Of a stretch of DNA of 64,000 bases, positions 10,554 to 21,077 are shown piece by piece. The position numbers and the translations under genes are program-made. Origin of the DNA: Williamsia soli (lineage in GTDB: Bacteria; Actinomycetota; Actinomycetes; Mycobacteriales; Mycobacteriaceae); the NCBI RefSeq assembly GCF_017377795.1, contig NZ_JAFRDR010000002.1, positions 434,001 to 498,000 on the forward strand, given 5' to 3'. The stretch's first letter is position 1, and each line of letters opens with the position of its first letter. The notes under the pieces are model-generated. The model was given only the letters and a program-made list of their open reading frames with translations. It was not told the DNA's origin and did not search any database.

Positions 10554-12850
10554 TCCGGGGGCACGGTGGTGCTGACCAGCTTGGCGAAGCAATGGTCCCG
10601 GTCGAGGCCATTCGATGCACACCAGGCGTTTGCCTCGCCGGGTCCGCCGAAGGTGGCCGCTGCCACCGTCACCCACCATTCCGGATCATCGAACACCGTC
10701 CACTCACCACTCCACAAGAGGCGAACGTCGTTGAAGCGCAACCGAAGCGCGAGAAACTCGTCGAGAATCGCCTGCCTCGACCACACCCGGCCGTCAGCGA
10801 CGAGACCCGGCTGCTTCGAGCTGAGTTGAGCGACCCACCGGTTGTTCAGATTCGCGAGGATGAAGTTGCGGTCCGAATTGGCTTGCCGCCGAAGGGCATC
10901 CTCGACAACAGCCTCGACATCGACGTCCTGCGGGATGAAGGGGCTTGAAGCGGAGACCGCTGCCGGTGATGCCCCACCCGCGGGTGCCGGTGCCTCCGTG
11001 AGGGTCCCAGGACCTCCCACCTGCTCACATTCGACCAGGTAGGTGGTGCCTGCGGCACCGGGACCCGAGGGCAGCGTGTCGGGTAGGCGCAAGAAGCTCC
11101 CCGGCGAGAAGGTCATGTCGAGGTCTATCGAGCGAGGCCGGTCGGCGCCGCGGCCGGGGGGCAGCGCCAGCACCGAACGCGAGAAATCGAACAACCCGGA
11201 CGCCACCAGCGCCGCGCCTTCGGTGATGGTGATCCGGGTTGATCCGCTCGACAACACGTCACCGGTCGGGCAGGTGGCGGTCACCTTCATCGTGACCACG
11301 AGGCCACCCGCGGATGTCGCGAAGCGCTGCGGCTCGAACACCGGTGCGCTCGGGCACCGGGTCACATACTCATCATCGCTGTTTCCCGCCGCCTGGCCGG
11401 TGGTGCCGGGCTCACCCGGCGCGGACGCGGGCCCGCCGGTCGGGTCGTACACCGTGATCGCGCCAGGAGTCGCAACGACCAGGTGATCACCGACAGCCAG
11501 AATCTGCGGGCCGGCGTAGACCGACTCCGAACCTCCCGGCGACGGCGGAAGCGACCACTGCGGCGCACCGGTCTCGAGCTCGGCGGCGACGATCCCGTTG
11601 TCCGGGCTTACATAGATGTACCGCTGTCCGTCGGTCACGCCGACGTTCTCGCCGAACTGACGGATGGTGCCTGCACTCCAGCGCTCGAGACCGGTCGTAG
11701 TGTCGATGCTGTGGACCCGGGCACCGTCGCCATCGACGATTACGGCCTGCTGCGCGGTCAGCAAGGACAGATTCGGAGTCGAGGTCCCGCTCACCACGGG
11801 GACCTGCCATTGTGGATCACCGGAACGAGAATCGACCAGCCGTCCGCCTATCAGGGCCCACTCTGATTCCGCCGGACTCGAGACGGCAGGGGTGGCCACC
11901 GAATCGCCGTCGACCTCGTCGACGGAACCGTCTGGGCGAACCACGAGCACCGGGCCCCGGCTGACCTGGCCGTTGCTGAACGAGCCTGCGATCACCAGTA
12001 TCGACCCGTCGGCGAGCGTCGAGATCGAGGCACCACCCGGCCGGTTCACCAGCACTCGACCATCGACGGTCGACGCCACTGTCACCGATCCCGACGCGGT
12101 CGCCACCAACGAATCGGTGGCGAGTGTCGTGGTGGAGTCACCGCTGGGCAACTCCCCGGCCGGCGGGTACGTCTGCGACCACCCCCTTCCGGTTGGCGTG
12201 ACCTGCGTGATGGTCTTGTCGCCTGTCGTGGCGCTGACGACGTACGCGTTGTCACCGTCGTAGGCGAGTCCGTAACCCATCCCACCGTCCAGCGGCACGG
12301 TGTGCGTCACCCGACCGGTGAGCGTGTTGATGAAGTACACCGAACCGGCGTCGGTGCAGACCATCTGGTGGTCGACGATCCGATCGGCACAGGCGCGCGG
12401 CCGCACCGGGGACACCCAGTGTTCGCCGGTCTCGACGACGACGCCGACCAAGGAGTGATCCGACGATCCCTGGTTCGCCGTCATCGTCACGACGGTCGAG
12501 TCGTCATGCACGAACCCCGGACGCAAGTACTGGTTCTCGGCCGACAACACCGATACGAACTGGTCGGCTCCTAGTTGCGTTGCGGAGACCTCAGAGGTCG
12601 CGATGGGCGCAGAGGGGTACTCCGAGGCCAACTGCCCGGCCAGCGGCGGCTGCTTCGTCGGCTCCGACCCGCCGCCGGAGACGCTCTGCCAGACCACCAC
12701 TGTGGCCGTCGCTACTGCGAGGACGCAGATCGACGCGACGAGCGGCAAGATCCATCGGGGCATTCCGCTTCGCGGCGGAGGTCCGAACTGAGGCGGCGGC
12801 CCGAACTGAGGCGCGGGCCAACCACCCTGAGGCGGACCGGGATATGTCAC
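10529..12850 (-). CDS. Membrane-anchored PQQ-type beta-propeller protein, function unknown
   Basis: 773 residues from a GTG start. The first 30 residues are Pro/Gly/Gln rich with a repeated QFGPPP unit; one transmembrane helix follows (about residues 32-54), so the bulk is extracytoplasmic. Residues of about 90-470 show repeated YVVSAT, TLADGSILVIAG, VDGDGARVHSIDTTTGLERW and YIYVSPDNGIVAAELETGAP segments typical of PQQ-like propeller blades. A Ser/Thr/Gly/Pro linker is followed by a C-terminal domain of about 270 residues with several Cys and many Trp (RLLWSGEWTVFDDPEWWVTV). I do not recognise a named family for the whole. It interrupts the rsmB-rpe neighbourhood that is contiguous in M. tuberculosis, so it looks lineage-specific. 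The last codons form the 25-bp repeat unit amplified downstream. Confidence 0.85.
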   Translation of the reverse strand: MTYPGPPQGGWPAPQFGPPPQFGPPPRSGMPRWILPLVASICVLAVATATVVVWQSVSGGGSEPTKQPPLAGQLASEYPSAPIATSEVSATQLGADQFVSVLSAENQYLRPGFVHDDSTVVTMTANQGSSDHSLVGVVVETGEHWVSPVRPRACADRIVDHQMVCTDAGSVYFINTLTGRVTHTVPLDGGMGYGLAYDGDNAYVVSATTGDKTITQVTPTGRGWSQTYPPAGELPSGDSTTTLATDSLVATASGSVTVASTVDGRVLVNRPGGASISTLADGSILVIAGSFSNGQVSRGPVLVVRPDGSVDEVDGDSVATPAVSSPAESEWALIGGRLVDSRSGDPQWQVPVVSGTSTPNLSLLTAQQAVIVDGDGARVHSIDTTTGLERWSAGTIRQFGENVGVTDGQRYIYVSPDNGIVAAELETGAPQWSLPPSPGGSESVYAGPQILAVGDHLVVATPGAITVYDPTGGPASAPGEPGTTGQAAGNSDDEYVTRCPSAPVFEPQRFATSAGGLVVTMKVTATCPTGDVLSSGSTRITITEGAALVASGLFDFSRSVLALPPGRGADRPRSIDLDMTFSPGSFLRLPDTLPSGPGAAGTTYLVECEQVGGPGTLTEAPAPAGGASPAAVSASSPFIPQDVDVEAVVEDALRRQANSDRNFILANLNNRWVAQLSSKQPGLVADGRVWSRQAILDEFLALRLRFNDVRLLWSGEWTVFDDPEWWVTVAAATFGGPGEANAWCASNGLDRDHCFAKLVSTTVPPEGTTLYQR

Positions 12851-12907
12851 ATGACAATTGAACGTGCCGCCCGGCCAACGCGTAAGAGCACGAACGGACT
12901 AGTGGAC

Positions 12908-14281
12908 TCAGTCCTTGCGCAGCGCGGCGAAAAACATGGCATCGGTGCCGTGCAGATGCGGCCACAGCTGCGTATATGGCCCATTCCCGAGTCCCTTGAT
13001 GTCACCGGGAACGAGTTCTCGGGTGTCGAGTGCGGTCACCGGGAGTTCAGCGACAACCCGATCGACGACCCCCGCGGTCTCTGCCGGATGAGGAGAACAC
13101 GTCGAGTAGACCACCACGCCACCGGGACGCAGCAGGTCGACCGCCGAGACAAGCAACTGATGTTGCAGCACGACGAGTTCGGCGACGTCGTTCGGGTTCC
13201 GGCGCCAGCGGGCCTCTGGCCTGCGCCGCAGCGCTCCCAAACCGGTGCAGGGAGCATCGACGAGTACTCGATCGAATCCCGGTTCCAGCCCGGGGTCACG
13301 GCCGTCGGCGACATGTACGTCGACCGGTAGGTCGCGGGTGGATTTGCTGATCAGTTCGGCGCGATGCGGCGCCTTCTCAACGGCATCGACCCTGGCGCCT
13401 TCTATCTCGGCCAGTGCACCGAGCAGCGCGGCCTTCCCTCCGGGACCTGCACAGAGGTCGAGCCAACGACCCGAGTCGGGGCCCACTAGCGGTGCCTGCG
13501 CCAGCGCGCGGGCCACCAATTGGCTGCCCTCGTCCTGCACCCCGGCCAGACCCTCACGGATCGGCTCGAGGTCGCCGGGATCGCCGCCGTCGAGATAGAC
13601 GCAATACGGCGAGTACCGACCGACCTCGCCGCCGGTGATCAGCGCCAATTCTTCGGCGGTGATCATCCCGGGGCGGGCGACGAGATGGGTCAGTGGACGT
13701 TCGTCGTCAGCAGCCAGTGCAGCCTGCAAGGCGCCGGCCGAACCACCGAGCGCGTCGTCGAACACGGCTGCGATCCAGCGCGGATGTGCGTACTGGAAGG
13801 CCAGATGGCCGATGAGGTCCTCGGCGACAGACGGAGCCAGCGCCTGCACCCACAGGTCTTCGTCGCGCTGAGAGATCTTGCGCAACACCGCGTTGGCGAA
13901 ACCCACCGGACCGTGGCCCGAGCGCGAACGGACGAGATCTACGGACGTGGAAACGGCTGCGTGCGCGCCGATCCGGGTCCGCAGCAATTGATAGGTGCCG
14001 AGCCGCAGGACGTCGAGCACGGCACCGTCGATCTCTGCGACCGGACGCCCCGCCACCTCGACGATGATGGCGTCGAGCATCCCGACCGCCCGCGACGTGC
14101 CGTAGGTCAGCTCGGTTGCAAGGGCAGCATCGCGACCGGTGATCTTCCTGTCCCGCAACATCTTCGGCAGCACAAGGTTGGCGTAGGCATCGCGTTCGCG
14201 TACGGCTGCCAGAACATCGACGGCTGCGATGCGTGCCGGGTCGATGGGTGTGTGCTCGCGCTGGTCGGTCGGTTGGTTCAT
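12908..14281 (-). CDS. rsmB: 16S rRNA (cytosine-5-)-methyltransferase RsmB
   Basis: 457 residues from ATG 14281 ([20 protein letters not shown]). The N-terminal NusB-like RNA-binding domain (about 15-150) is followed by a Rossmann methyltransferase with the SAM loop [17 protein letters not shown] and the two catalytic cysteines in [13 protein letters not shown] and [12 protein letters not shown]. It methylates C5 of a cytosine in the small-subunit rRNA. The start overlaps the fmt stop as ATGA; the open frame continues far upstream inside fmt and is not real. Second gene of fmt-rsmB. Confidence 0.95.
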   Translation of the reverse strand: MNQPTDQREHTPIDPARIAAVDVLAAVRERDAYANLVLPKMLRDRKITGRDAALATELTYGTSRAVGMLDAIIVEVAGRPVAEIDGAVLDVLRLGTYQLLRTRIGAHAAVSTSVDLVRSRSGHGPVGFANAVLRKISQRDEDLWVQALAPSVAEDLIGHLAFQYAHPRWIAAVFDDALGGSAGALQAALAADDERPLTHLVARPGMITAEELALITGGEVGRYSPYCVYLDGGDPGDLEPIREGLAGVQDEGSQLVARALAQAPLVGPDSGRWLDLCAGPGGKAALLGALAEIEGARVDAVEKAPHRAELISKSTRDLPVDVHVADGRDPGLEPGFDRVLVDAPCTGLGALRRRPEARWRRNPNDVAELVVLQHQLLVSAVDLLRPGGVVVYSTCSPHPAETAGVVDRVVAELPVTALDTRELVPGDIKGLGNGPYTQLWPHLHGTDAMFFAALRKD

Positions 14282-15213
14282 GTCAATGCCTGCCCGTCGG
14301 TCAATCTGGCACCTCGCGCCCAATCGGCGCCCGCCATCGCTTTTTTGCCTTGTGGTTGCACGGTGTCCAGCCTGATGGGATCGGTCTTGGTGCCGACGAG
14401 CAGCGCTCTCTTGGTGACCTGCAGCTCGCCCGCCGCCGGGGCGGGTCCTTCGCCGGCGGGCGCCACCGATGTGGCGAGCACCTTGACCCGAAGTCCGTCG
14501 AGGGTGGTCCATGCGCCAGGGGCAGGAGTCATCGCCCTGATGTGCCGGTCGATCAGATGAGCCGGCAGGTCCCACCGGATCCGGGCGTTCTCGATGGAGA
14601 TCTTCGGAGCGGTGCTGATGCCTTCTGACTGCTGCGGGACGGCGATCAGCTCACCGTCTTCGAGCCCGTCCAGGGTGGCGGTGAGCAGCCCCGCACCGAA
14701 CTCGGACAATCTGGCGAGCAGCGTTCCGGCCGTGTCGTCAGGGCGGATGCGCTCGGTGACCACTCCGAACACCGGCCCGGTGTCGAGGCCGGCCTCGATG
14801 CGGAACGTACTCGCCCCCGTCATCTCGTCGCCGGCGGCGATCGCCGCCTGGACGGGTGCGGCGCCACGCCAAGCGGGCAGCAGCGAGAAGTGCAGGTTGA
14901 TCCAGCCGTGGGTCGGCAGGTCGAGCAGCGACGCGGGCACCAGACCGCCGTAGGCGACGACCGGAATGCACTCGGGCGCCCACTCCTCGAGTTGCGCCAC
15001 CGAATCGGGATCAGCCAGTTTCCGCGGGGTGATGACGGGGATTCCGTTGTCGTCCGCACGCTGTGCCACCGGCGAGCGCATGACCTTGCGGCCTCGTCCG
15101 GCAGCGGCATCCGGGCGACTGACCACGCCGATCACGTCGTGGCGCGGCGAGTCGATCAAAGCCTGCAGCGGACCGACTGCGGGCTCAGGTGTGCCCGCGA
15201 ACACCACCCGCAT
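14278..15213 (-). CDS. fmt: Methionyl-tRNA formyltransferase
   Basis: 311 residues beginning [13 protein letters not shown], preceded by GGAGGTTTCAC, a strong ribosome-binding site. The formyltransferase domain contains [17 protein letters not shown] with the catalytic Asn/His environment and the GLDTGPVF loop; the C-terminal OB-like tRNA-binding domain follows (about 205-310). It formylates initiator Met-tRNA from 10-formyl-THF. An in-frame extension of 69 codons upstream is rejected. The 278 nt between fmt and priA show no gene; they hold a GCCAAC/GTTGGC hairpin and presumably the fmt promoter. Confidence 0.96.
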   Translation of the reverse strand: MRVVFAGTPEPAVGPLQALIDSPRHDVIGVVSRPDAAAGRGRKVMRSPVAQRADDNGIPVITPRKLADPDSVAQLEEWAPECIPVVAYGGLVPASLLDLPTHGWINLHFSLLPAWRGAAPVQAAIAAGDEMTGASTFRIEAGLDTGPVFGVVTERIRPDDTAGTLLARLSEFGAGLLTATLDGLEDGELIAVPQQSEGISTAPKISIENARIRWDLPAHLIDRHIRAMTPAPGAWTTLDGLRVKVLATSVAPAGEGPAPAAGELQVTKRALLVGTKTDPIRLDTVQPQGKKAMAGADWARGARLTDGQALT

Positions 15214-15491
15214 GTGAAACCTCCAAAGTCTGCGCCTGCCGAACATTCGTCCGCGGCCAGCCAACAGCGTAGTTGGCCGGTTCGCTCGGGCCCATTCGCG
15301 TCGTCGTCTCACCACGGTGCTTGTTGGCTCGCTGGCGCTCGCGTGGCGAACGGCCTTTATCGCGTGTCCTTCCTCAGTCGACTCAGTCGCTGCGCTCCCT
15401 CGCTCCCTCGTCCAGAACACGCGGCCGTCCGCCGCGGTGGTGCGGTTACAAAAACTTGTCGGGGCCTACCACCCGCGTGTGGGCGGATCTA

Positions 15492-17543
15492 CTATCCGAT
15501 GGTCGGCGGATCCATCTGAACTCTGATCGGGGCGGATTCGTGCTGCGCATTACGCGCAACCTGGGCAGCGTGCAGAGCCGCGGCAAGGTCTCGCCCCTGA
15601 GCGCGTGAGCATCGAAGCAGGATCCGCTGCGGGTCGGACACCTCGTCGCGATTCAGCCCCGAAGGAAGTCTGACGCCGGGTGGCAGTTCGACGGGACCCA
15701 GCACCTCCCCGCCAACAGGGAGTTCGACGGTCTCTGCGAACGCGAGGATCGCCGGCCCCTCGCCATCGATGGACGCCATCGTCACCGCAGGCGGAAAAGC
15801 CAACTCGGTGCGCTGGGCCAGTTCCTGATCGGCGAATCCGACCGGGTCCCAGCGAATCACGGCTTGAACGGGTGCCAGACCTGCATCCGCGACGATCACG
15901 AGCGCACCGCCGTCACCGTGAGGACGGACCAGTAGACCGGCCGAGAGCCATCGACGGACGGCTTCTTCCCCGGCCCGGAGTTCCGGTCGGTCGAGTTGAG
16001 CCCACGTGTCGAGCAACACCACAGCGCCGTACCCGCCGTCGGCGACCGGTTCTGCGCCTGGCGTGGAGACGACAACTCGCGCCCCGGCATCGACCGAGTC
16101 GACGATCTTGTCGCCACCGGAGGTGAGCACCGGGACTCCGGGGAAAGCACGCCCCAACTCCTCCGCGGTGCGCCGGGCCCCGGTGGTCAGCGCTCGTACC
16201 TTGGTGAATCCACATTCGGCACAACGAAAATCGGTCTCCGGGTGCCCGCACCAACGGCAGCTCAGGGAGCCGACGGAACCCGCATGGGCGCCGACCGCAC
16301 CGGGGCCGCCCCCACCTGGACCATCCGCCTGCATCGGCCCGTGACAGCGTCGGCATCGGACCTGGGCCCGGCAACGCTCACACGCCAGTGACGGCAGGTA
16401 ACCACGCCGGGGAACACTGAACAGGACCGGAGCGTCGGCGGCGATCGCTGCTCGCGCCGCATCGAAGGCCACGGCCGGGATCCTGGCCGAGCGGGCGAGC
16501 GGGTCGCGGGTGATTCGGTTGTCCTCATCGGACAGGGCATGAACTCTCGGCGTGCGCTGTCGGATGGTCGCGCGTGCGCCGGTGAGGTCGTGTGCCCACC
16601 CCGCGTTGACCAGTGCCTGCGTCTCGGCCGTCCTTGCCGCGCCGCCCAGCACGAGGGCGCAGGTCTCGGAGTGCGAACGCAACACCGCGACTTCACGCGT
16701 GTGCGGATAGGGTGCACGCGGTTCGCAGAGGCTGTCGTCGCCGTCATCCCAGACGACGATGAGACCGAGATCCGGGACCGGCGCAAACGCGGCGCTGCGC
16801 GTGCCGATCACCACCGACGCCTGGCCTCGCAACGCCCGCAGCCAGCGTCGATACCGCGCCGACGGGCCCAGCCCCGCGGTCAGCGACACCACCCGATCAC
16901 CGAGCAGCGGTTCGCACGCGGTCTCCAACCGCACCAGATCTCGCTGGTCGGGGACGACGATGATGGCGGAACGCCCGTGGACGACGGTGTGGCACGCGAG
17001 TTCGGCGAGACGGGCCGGCCAGTTCTCCCCCGGCAGTGCCTGCCACGCCGCCCTCGCCGCCTTTCCCTCCGCGATCGCAGAGAGAAAGGACTCGGAGTGC
17101 CGATACTGCTCCCAGGCCTGCAGGTCGACCGTCGGAGGCTTAGGTGTCCCCGGTGGCGGGCCGACCGCCTGCTCGGTCCGGGCATGGCGTGCCGGTATCG
17201 CCAGTCGTAGGACGTCCGTCATCGTGCCCGCGTAGCGATCGGCAACCGCGCGTGCGAGCACCGCCAGTTCAGGGGTCAGCACCCGTTCGGCCGAGATCAC
17301 CCGCTCGAGCCAACCGAGTTTGCCCGGGTGCTCGCTGGCAGCGACGCGGTCGAGGATGAACCCGTCGACAAGTCGCCCCGAGAATCGCACCCGCACCCGG
17401 ACACCTGGCTGGGCGTCCTCGTGCTGATCTGTCTGCACCTGGTAGTCGAACGGACGATCCAGGTGTGCGAGCCCGAGCGCAGGGAGAACCCGGGCTATCG
17501 GTAACTCAGGCGCGAGTTCCCGACCCTTTTTGACTGTGGTCAT
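15492..17543 (-). CDS. priA: PriA-type primosomal protein N', helicase-degenerate actinobacterial form
   Basis: 683 residues. The N-terminal 3'-DNA-binding domain (RVLPALGLAHLDRPFDYQV) and the eight-cysteine zinc region (CERCRAQVRCRRCHGPM... SCRWCGHPETDFRCAECG, about 395-465) are clear. The helicase motifs are degraded: the place of the GxTGSGKT Walker A loop is occupied by HTVVHGRSAIIVVPDQRDLV, and the DEEH box reads VVWDDGDDSL. This matches the known mycobacterial-type PriA, which is thought to act as a replication-restart scaffold rather than a helicase. The ATG directly abuts a 22-bp palindrome and has no visible Shine-Dalgarno sequence. Confidence 0.9.
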   Translation of the reverse strand: MTTVKKGRELAPELPIARVLPALGLAHLDRPFDYQVQTDQHEDAQPGVRVRVRFSGRLVDGFILDRVAASEHPGKLGWLERVISAERVLTPELAVLARAVADRYAGTMTDVLRLAIPARHARTEQAVGPPPGTPKPPTVDLQAWEQYRHSESFLSAIAEGKAARAAWQALPGENWPARLAELACHTVVHGRSAIIVVPDQRDLVRLETACEPLLGDRVVSLTAGLGPSARYRRWLRALRGQASVVIGTRSAAFAPVPDLGLIVVWDDGDDSLCEPRAPYPHTREVAVLRSHSETCALVLGGAARTAETQALVNAGWAHDLTGARATIRQRTPRVHALSDEDNRITRDPLARSARIPAVAFDAARAAIAADAPVLFSVPRRGYLPSLACERCRAQVRCRRCHGPMQADGPGGGGPGAVGAHAGSVGSLSCRWCGHPETDFRCAECGFTKVRALTTGARRTAEELGRAFPGVPVLTSGGDKIVDSVDAGARVVVSTPGAEPVADGGYGAVVLLDTWAQLDRPELRAGEEAVRRWLSAGLLVRPHGDGGALVIVADAGLAPVQAVIRWDPVGFADQELAQRTELAFPPAVTMASIDGEGPAILAFAETVELPVGGEVLGPVELPPGVRLPSGLNRDEVSDPQRILLRCSRAQGRDLAAALHAAQVARNAQHESAPIRVQMDPPTIG

Positions 17544-17565
17544 GCCGTGGCGTGCACGCCACGGC
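17544..17565. repeat. 22-bp perfect palindrome filling the metK-priA junction
   Basis: GCCGTGGCGTG followed by CACGCCACGGC, perfect over 22 bp, occupies nearly all of the 24 nt between the metK stop and the priA ATG. In RNA it folds into a 9-bp stem with a 4-nt loop. It can be a partial terminator/attenuator after metK, a hairpin hiding the priA start, or a DNA-binding site. Confidence 0.85.
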
Positions 17566-17567
17566 GC

Positions 17568-18776
17568 TCACACGCCGGCAGCGGCCTTCAGCTTCTCGGC
17601 GCGGTCGGTGTGCTCCCACGGGAGATCGATGTCGGTACGCCCGAAGTGCCCGTAGGCCGCGGTCGGGGCATAGATCGGTCGCAGCAGATCGAGGTCGCGA
17701 ATGATAGCGCCCGGCCGCAGGTCGAACACCTCGCTGATGGCCGACTGGATCTTGGCGCGATCGACGTGCTCGGTCCCGAAAGTCTCGACGAACAAGCCCA
17801 CGGGGGCAGCTTTGCCGATGGCGTACGCGACCTGCACCTCGATGCGGTCGGCGAGGTCGGCCGCGATGGCGTTCTTGGCAACCCAGCGCATCGCGTAGGC
17901 AGCACTGCGGTCGACCTTCGACGGATCTTTGCCGGAGAAGGCGCCGCCGCCGTGACGAGCCATGCCGCCGTAGGTGTCGACGATGATCTTGCGCCCGGTC
18001 AGTCCGGCGTCACCCATCGGACCACCGAGGACGAACTTGCCGGTCGGGTTGACCAGCAGTCGCACGTCATTGGTGTCGAGAGTGGGGAGGTTCAGGTCGT
18101 TGAACACCGACTCGAGGACCTGGTTGCGAATGTCCGGGGTGAGGAGATTCTCCAGATCGATGTCGGCAGCATGCTGGGTCGACACGACGACCGTGTCGAG
18201 GCGAACCGGTTTGTCGTCGACGTATTCGATGGTGACCTGGGTCTTGCCGTCCGGGCGCAGGTACGGCAGCACACCGGTCTTGCGAACCTCGGTCAGGCGT
18301 CGGGCGAGACGGTGGGCCAACGCAATCGGCACCGGCATGTACTCGGGGGTCTCGTTGGTGGCGTAACCGAACATCAAGCCCTGATCACCCGCACCCTGGC
18401 GGGCGATCTCGTCCTCGGTGATGCCCTCGACGCGGGACTCGTAGGCGTTGTCGACGCCCTGTGCGATCTCCGGTGACTGCGCACCGATCGCGATGTTGAC
18501 GCCGCACGAGTTACCGTCGAAACCCTTGGCCGACGAGTCGTAGCCGATCTCGAGAACCTTGTCCCGCACGATCTTGGGTATGTCGGCCCAAGCGGTGGTG
18601 TTCACCTCGCCCGCGACGTGGACCTGACCGGTGGTCACCAAGGTCTCCACAGCGACCCGGGCACGGGGGTCATCGGTGAGCAGCGCATCCAGGATGGAAT
18701 CGCTGATCGCATCACAGATCTTGTCGGGGTGGCCTTCTGTGACGGACTCGCTGGTGAACAAACGGGAATCGGTCAT
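17568..18776 (-). CDS. metK: S-adenosylmethionine synthetase
   Basis: 402 residues from ATG 18776, with AGAGGAAATCC upstream. Signatures [17 protein letters not shown] (N-terminal ATP/methionine loop), [16 protein letters not shown] and [16 protein letters not shown] (phosphate-binding glycine-rich loop) are all present. The homotetramer makes SAM from ATP and methionine for the methylases in this window and elsewhere. The frame is open 20 codons upstream but that extension is not conserved. A TAATTT hexamer about 58 nt before the ATG (18835-18840, minus) could be a -10 element. Confidence 0.97.
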   Translation of the reverse strand: MTDSRLFTSESVTEGHPDKICDAISDSILDALLTDDPRARVAVETLVTTGQVHVAGEVNTTAWADIPKIVRDKVLEIGYDSSAKGFDGNSCGVNIAIGAQSPEIAQGVDNAYESRVEGITEDEIARQGAGDQGLMFGYATNETPEYMPVPIALAHRLARRLTEVRKTGVLPYLRPDGKTQVTIEYVDDKPVRLDTVVVSTQHAADIDLENLLTPDIRNQVLESVFNDLNLPTLDTNDVRLLVNPTGKFVLGGPMGDAGLTGRKIIVDTYGGMARHGGGAFSGKDPSKVDRSAAYAMRWVAKNAIAADLADRIEVQVAYAIGKAAPVGLFVETFGTEHVDRAKIQSAISEVFDLRPGAIIRDLDLLRPIYAPTAAYGHFGRTDIDLPWEHTDRAEKLKAAAGV

Positions 18777-18856
18777 GGATTTCCTCTCGGAACGGTTGTC
18801 CTGGCGGCACGGTGCGCGAAAACCCGCGGACCTCAAATTACACAGGGGTGGTGTTG

Positions 18857-20134
18857 TCAGTTACATCGACCATCTGTGCCCCCACCATCTGGGCGCAGAA
18901 CTGTCACCGCGTCAAGTATTCGACTCGCCATGAGTGTTTTGGAACCGAGCGGCAGGGCCGTCTCGTCACCGCCGGCAGCGAGTATCCATCCGGTGTTGTG
19001 GTCCATCCCGAAGGCTTTACCCTCGCCGACGGCGTTGACCACCAGCAGGTCACAGCCTTTACGAGCAAGCTTTGACCGCCCGTGGTCGAGCACGCCGTGA
19101 TGCTCATCCCCGGTCTCGGCGGCAAAACCTACGATCGAGGTCGTGTCGGGTATCTCGCCGGCGCGGCGTGCCGCCACCAGGCCGGCCAGGATATCCGGGT
19201 TGGTGGTCAGCTCGATGGGGGCAGGTCCCTTGTCGGACTTCTTGATCTTCGCGCCAGAAAGGTGCACCGGGCGGAAGTCGGCGACAGCGGCGGCCATGAT
19301 CACCACGTCGGTCTCGGGTGCGCGCTTTCCGATCTCCTCCGACAATTGCGCGGCGGTGGCGATCTTGATCACCTCGACGCCGGCGGGGTCGGCCAGATCA
19401 GCAGTGGCACCGGCGACGAGTGTCACCTGCGCGCCGCGCTGGGCCGCTGCGCGCGCGAGGGCGTAACCCTGCTTGCCGGAACTACGGTTACCCAGGTAAC
19501 GGACGGGATCGAGCGGTTCTCGGGTACCGCCCGCACTGATCAGGAACTTGAGGCCTGCCAGGTCGTACGGGAGTGCCTCCGGCCGTTCCAGCAGGAGATC
19601 ACCGAGCAGCGCGATCTCCTGCGGTTCCGGAAGCCTGCCGGCTCCGGTGTCCGCGCCGGTCAGCCGACCCGAGGCCGGGGTGAGCACCGTCGCGCCGTGC
19701 TCGCGCAGGGCCGCCACGTTCGCTTGCGTGGCAGGGTGCTCCCACATCTCGGTGTGCATCGCCGGTACGTACACGACCGGACATCGAGCGGTGAGCAGCG
19801 TGGAGGTCAACAGATCGTCGGCTCGACCGCTTGCCGCGCGAGCCATCAGATCAGCAGTCGCGGGCGCGATCAGGACGAGATCCGCCTCTTGCCCGAGTCG
19901 CACATGCGGAACCAGTGGCACATCATCGAACACCGCTGTGCTCACCGGGTTCCCGCTCAGGGCCTCGAACGTGGCGGCGCCGACGAACTTCAGCGCCGCC
20001 TCTGTCGGGATCACCCGGACATGGTGGCCCGCCTCGGTGAAATGCCTGATCACCGACGCCACCTTGTACGCGGCTATCCCGCCACCTACTCCGATGACGA
20101 TGTTCTTACGCGTTGTGCCGACGTTCTCGCCCAC
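18857..20134 (-). CDS. coaBC: Bifunctional phosphopantothenoylcysteine decarboxylase / synthetase
   Basis: 425 residues from a GTG start. The N-terminal flavoprotein CoaC domain ([20 protein letters not shown]; His in [36 protein letters not shown]) is followed by the CoaB synthetase domain starting at [18 protein letters not shown], with [20 protein letters not shown] and the KIKK motif. It converts 4'-phosphopantothenate and cysteine into 4'-phosphopantetheine for CoA. The loop that holds the decarboxylase Cys in E. coli reads TGADTGAGR here, as I recall it does in mycobacteria. The gene lies between rpoZ and metK. Confidence 0.96.
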   Translation of the reverse strand: MGENVGTTRKNIVIGVGGGIAAYKVASVIRHFTEAGHHVRVIPTEAALKFVGAATFEALSGNPVSTAVFDDVPLVPHVRLGQEADLVLIAPATADLMARAASGRADDLLTSTLLTARCPVVYVPAMHTEMWEHPATQANVAALREHGATVLTPASGRLTGADTGAGRLPEPQEIALLGDLLLERPEALPYDLAGLKFLISAGGTREPLDPVRYLGNRSSGKQGYALARAAAQRGAQVTLVAGATADLADPAGVEVIKIATAAQLSEEIGKRAPETDVVIMAAAVADFRPVHLSGAKIKKSDKGPAPIELTTNPDILAGLVAARRAGEIPDTTSIVGFAAETGDEHHGVLDHGRSKLARKGCDLLVVNAVGEGKAFGMDHNTGWILAAGGDETALPLGSKTLMASRILDAVTVLRPDGGGTDGRCN

Positions 20135-20164
20135 GAACTCTCGCCTTTCGGAACCGTGGTGGAA

Positions 20165-20467
20165 TTACTCGCCTTCGGTGTGCTCGAGCAGGTCGGAGTG
20201 GATCTCGCGCATGGCGATCGACAACGGCTTTTCCTGCAGGCCGGGCTCGACCAGGGGTCCGACGTACTCCAGGATCCCGTCTCCGAGCTGGTTGTAGTAA
20301 TCGTTGATCTGACGCGCGCGCTTGGCCGCGAAGATGACCAGTGCGTACTTCGAAGAAGCGCGTTCCAGCAGCTCATCGATCGGCGGGTTCGTGATGCCCA
20401 GCGGTGTGTCGTACGCAGTCGCGTCGACCTCGCCGATGAACTCGTCCTGTTGGGTCAAGCTGCTCAC
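20165..20467 (-). CDS. rpoZ: RNA polymerase omega subunit
   Basis: 100 residues. Central omega motif [20 protein letters not shown] and a C-terminal acidic tail typical of mycobacterial omega. It supports folding and assembly of the beta' subunit. The start is a GTG with GTAGGAG just upstream. Located 7 nt after gmk in the conserved mihF-gmk-rpoZ-coaBC order. Confidence 0.96.
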   Translation of the reverse strand: MSSLTQQDEFIGEVDATAYDTPLGITNPPIDELLERASSKYALVIFAAKRARQINDYYNQLGDGILEYVGPLVEPGLQEKPLSIAMREIHSDLLEHTEGE

Positions 20468-20474
20468 AGTTCTC

Positions 20475-21065
20475 CTACGAATTATTCAAATGGGATTCAA
20501 CCAGCAAGGATAGCAACTCTTGGGCGACCGAGTCGACTTCGTCGTTCACGACGACGTGATCGAACTCCTGCGCGCTGTCCAGTTCAGCGCGCGCGGTCTC
20601 CAGACGACGCTTGATGACCTCGTCGCTTTCGGTGCCTCGCCCGCGCAATCGCGAGACCAGGACGTCCCAGCTCGGAGGGGCCAGGAAGACCGTCACGGCC
20701 TCCGGCACTGCGTCGCGGATGTTGCGCGCACCGGCCAGATCGACTTCCACAAGAGTGGGTCTCCCCTGCTCCATGGCGTCGAAAACCGGCTTGGCCGGAG
20801 TCCCCGATCGTTGCAGTCCACCGTGGATCTCTGCCCACTCGAGCAGTTCACCGGCCTCTATCAGCCGATCGAACTCCTCGGGTCCGACGAAGAGATAGTC
20901 ACGTCCATCGACCTCTCCGGCCCGTGGATCCCGGGTCGTCGCGGACACACTGAACATGAGGTCGGGTAATAGTTCACGAAGCCGTCGGACAACACTCGAC
21001 TTGCCGACAGCAGAGGGGCCGGCCAAAACCAGCAGCCGGCCCCTCTGTCGTTGATCTTGGCTCAC
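20475..21065 (-). CDS. gmk: Guanylate kinase
   Basis: 196 residues, GTG start. P-loop [14 protein letters not shown] near residue 15, GMP-binding segments [17 protein letters not shown] and EWAEIHGG, and a lid region [17 protein letters not shown]. Phosphorylates GMP to GDP, linking to the ppGpp enzyme relA at the other end of the window only in metabolism, not by operon. Lies 12 nt after mihF and 7 nt before rpoZ. Confidence 0.97.
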   Translation of the reverse strand: MSQDQRQRGRLLVLAGPSAVGKSSVVRRLRELLPDLMFSVSATTRDPRAGEVDGRDYLFVGPEEFDRLIEAGELLEWAEIHGGLQRSGTPAKPVFDAMEQGRPTLVEVDLAGARNIRDAVPEAVTVFLAPPSWDVLVSRLRGRGTESDEVIKRRLETARAELDSAQEFDHVVVNDEVDSVAQELLSLLVESHLNNS

Positions 21066-21077
21066 GTATGCGAGCGA

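Noticed and set aside
15214-15491. Short plus-strand frames (69-111 residues) between fmt and priA
   Set aside because: No start signal, conserved motif or coding-like composition; treated as promoter region.
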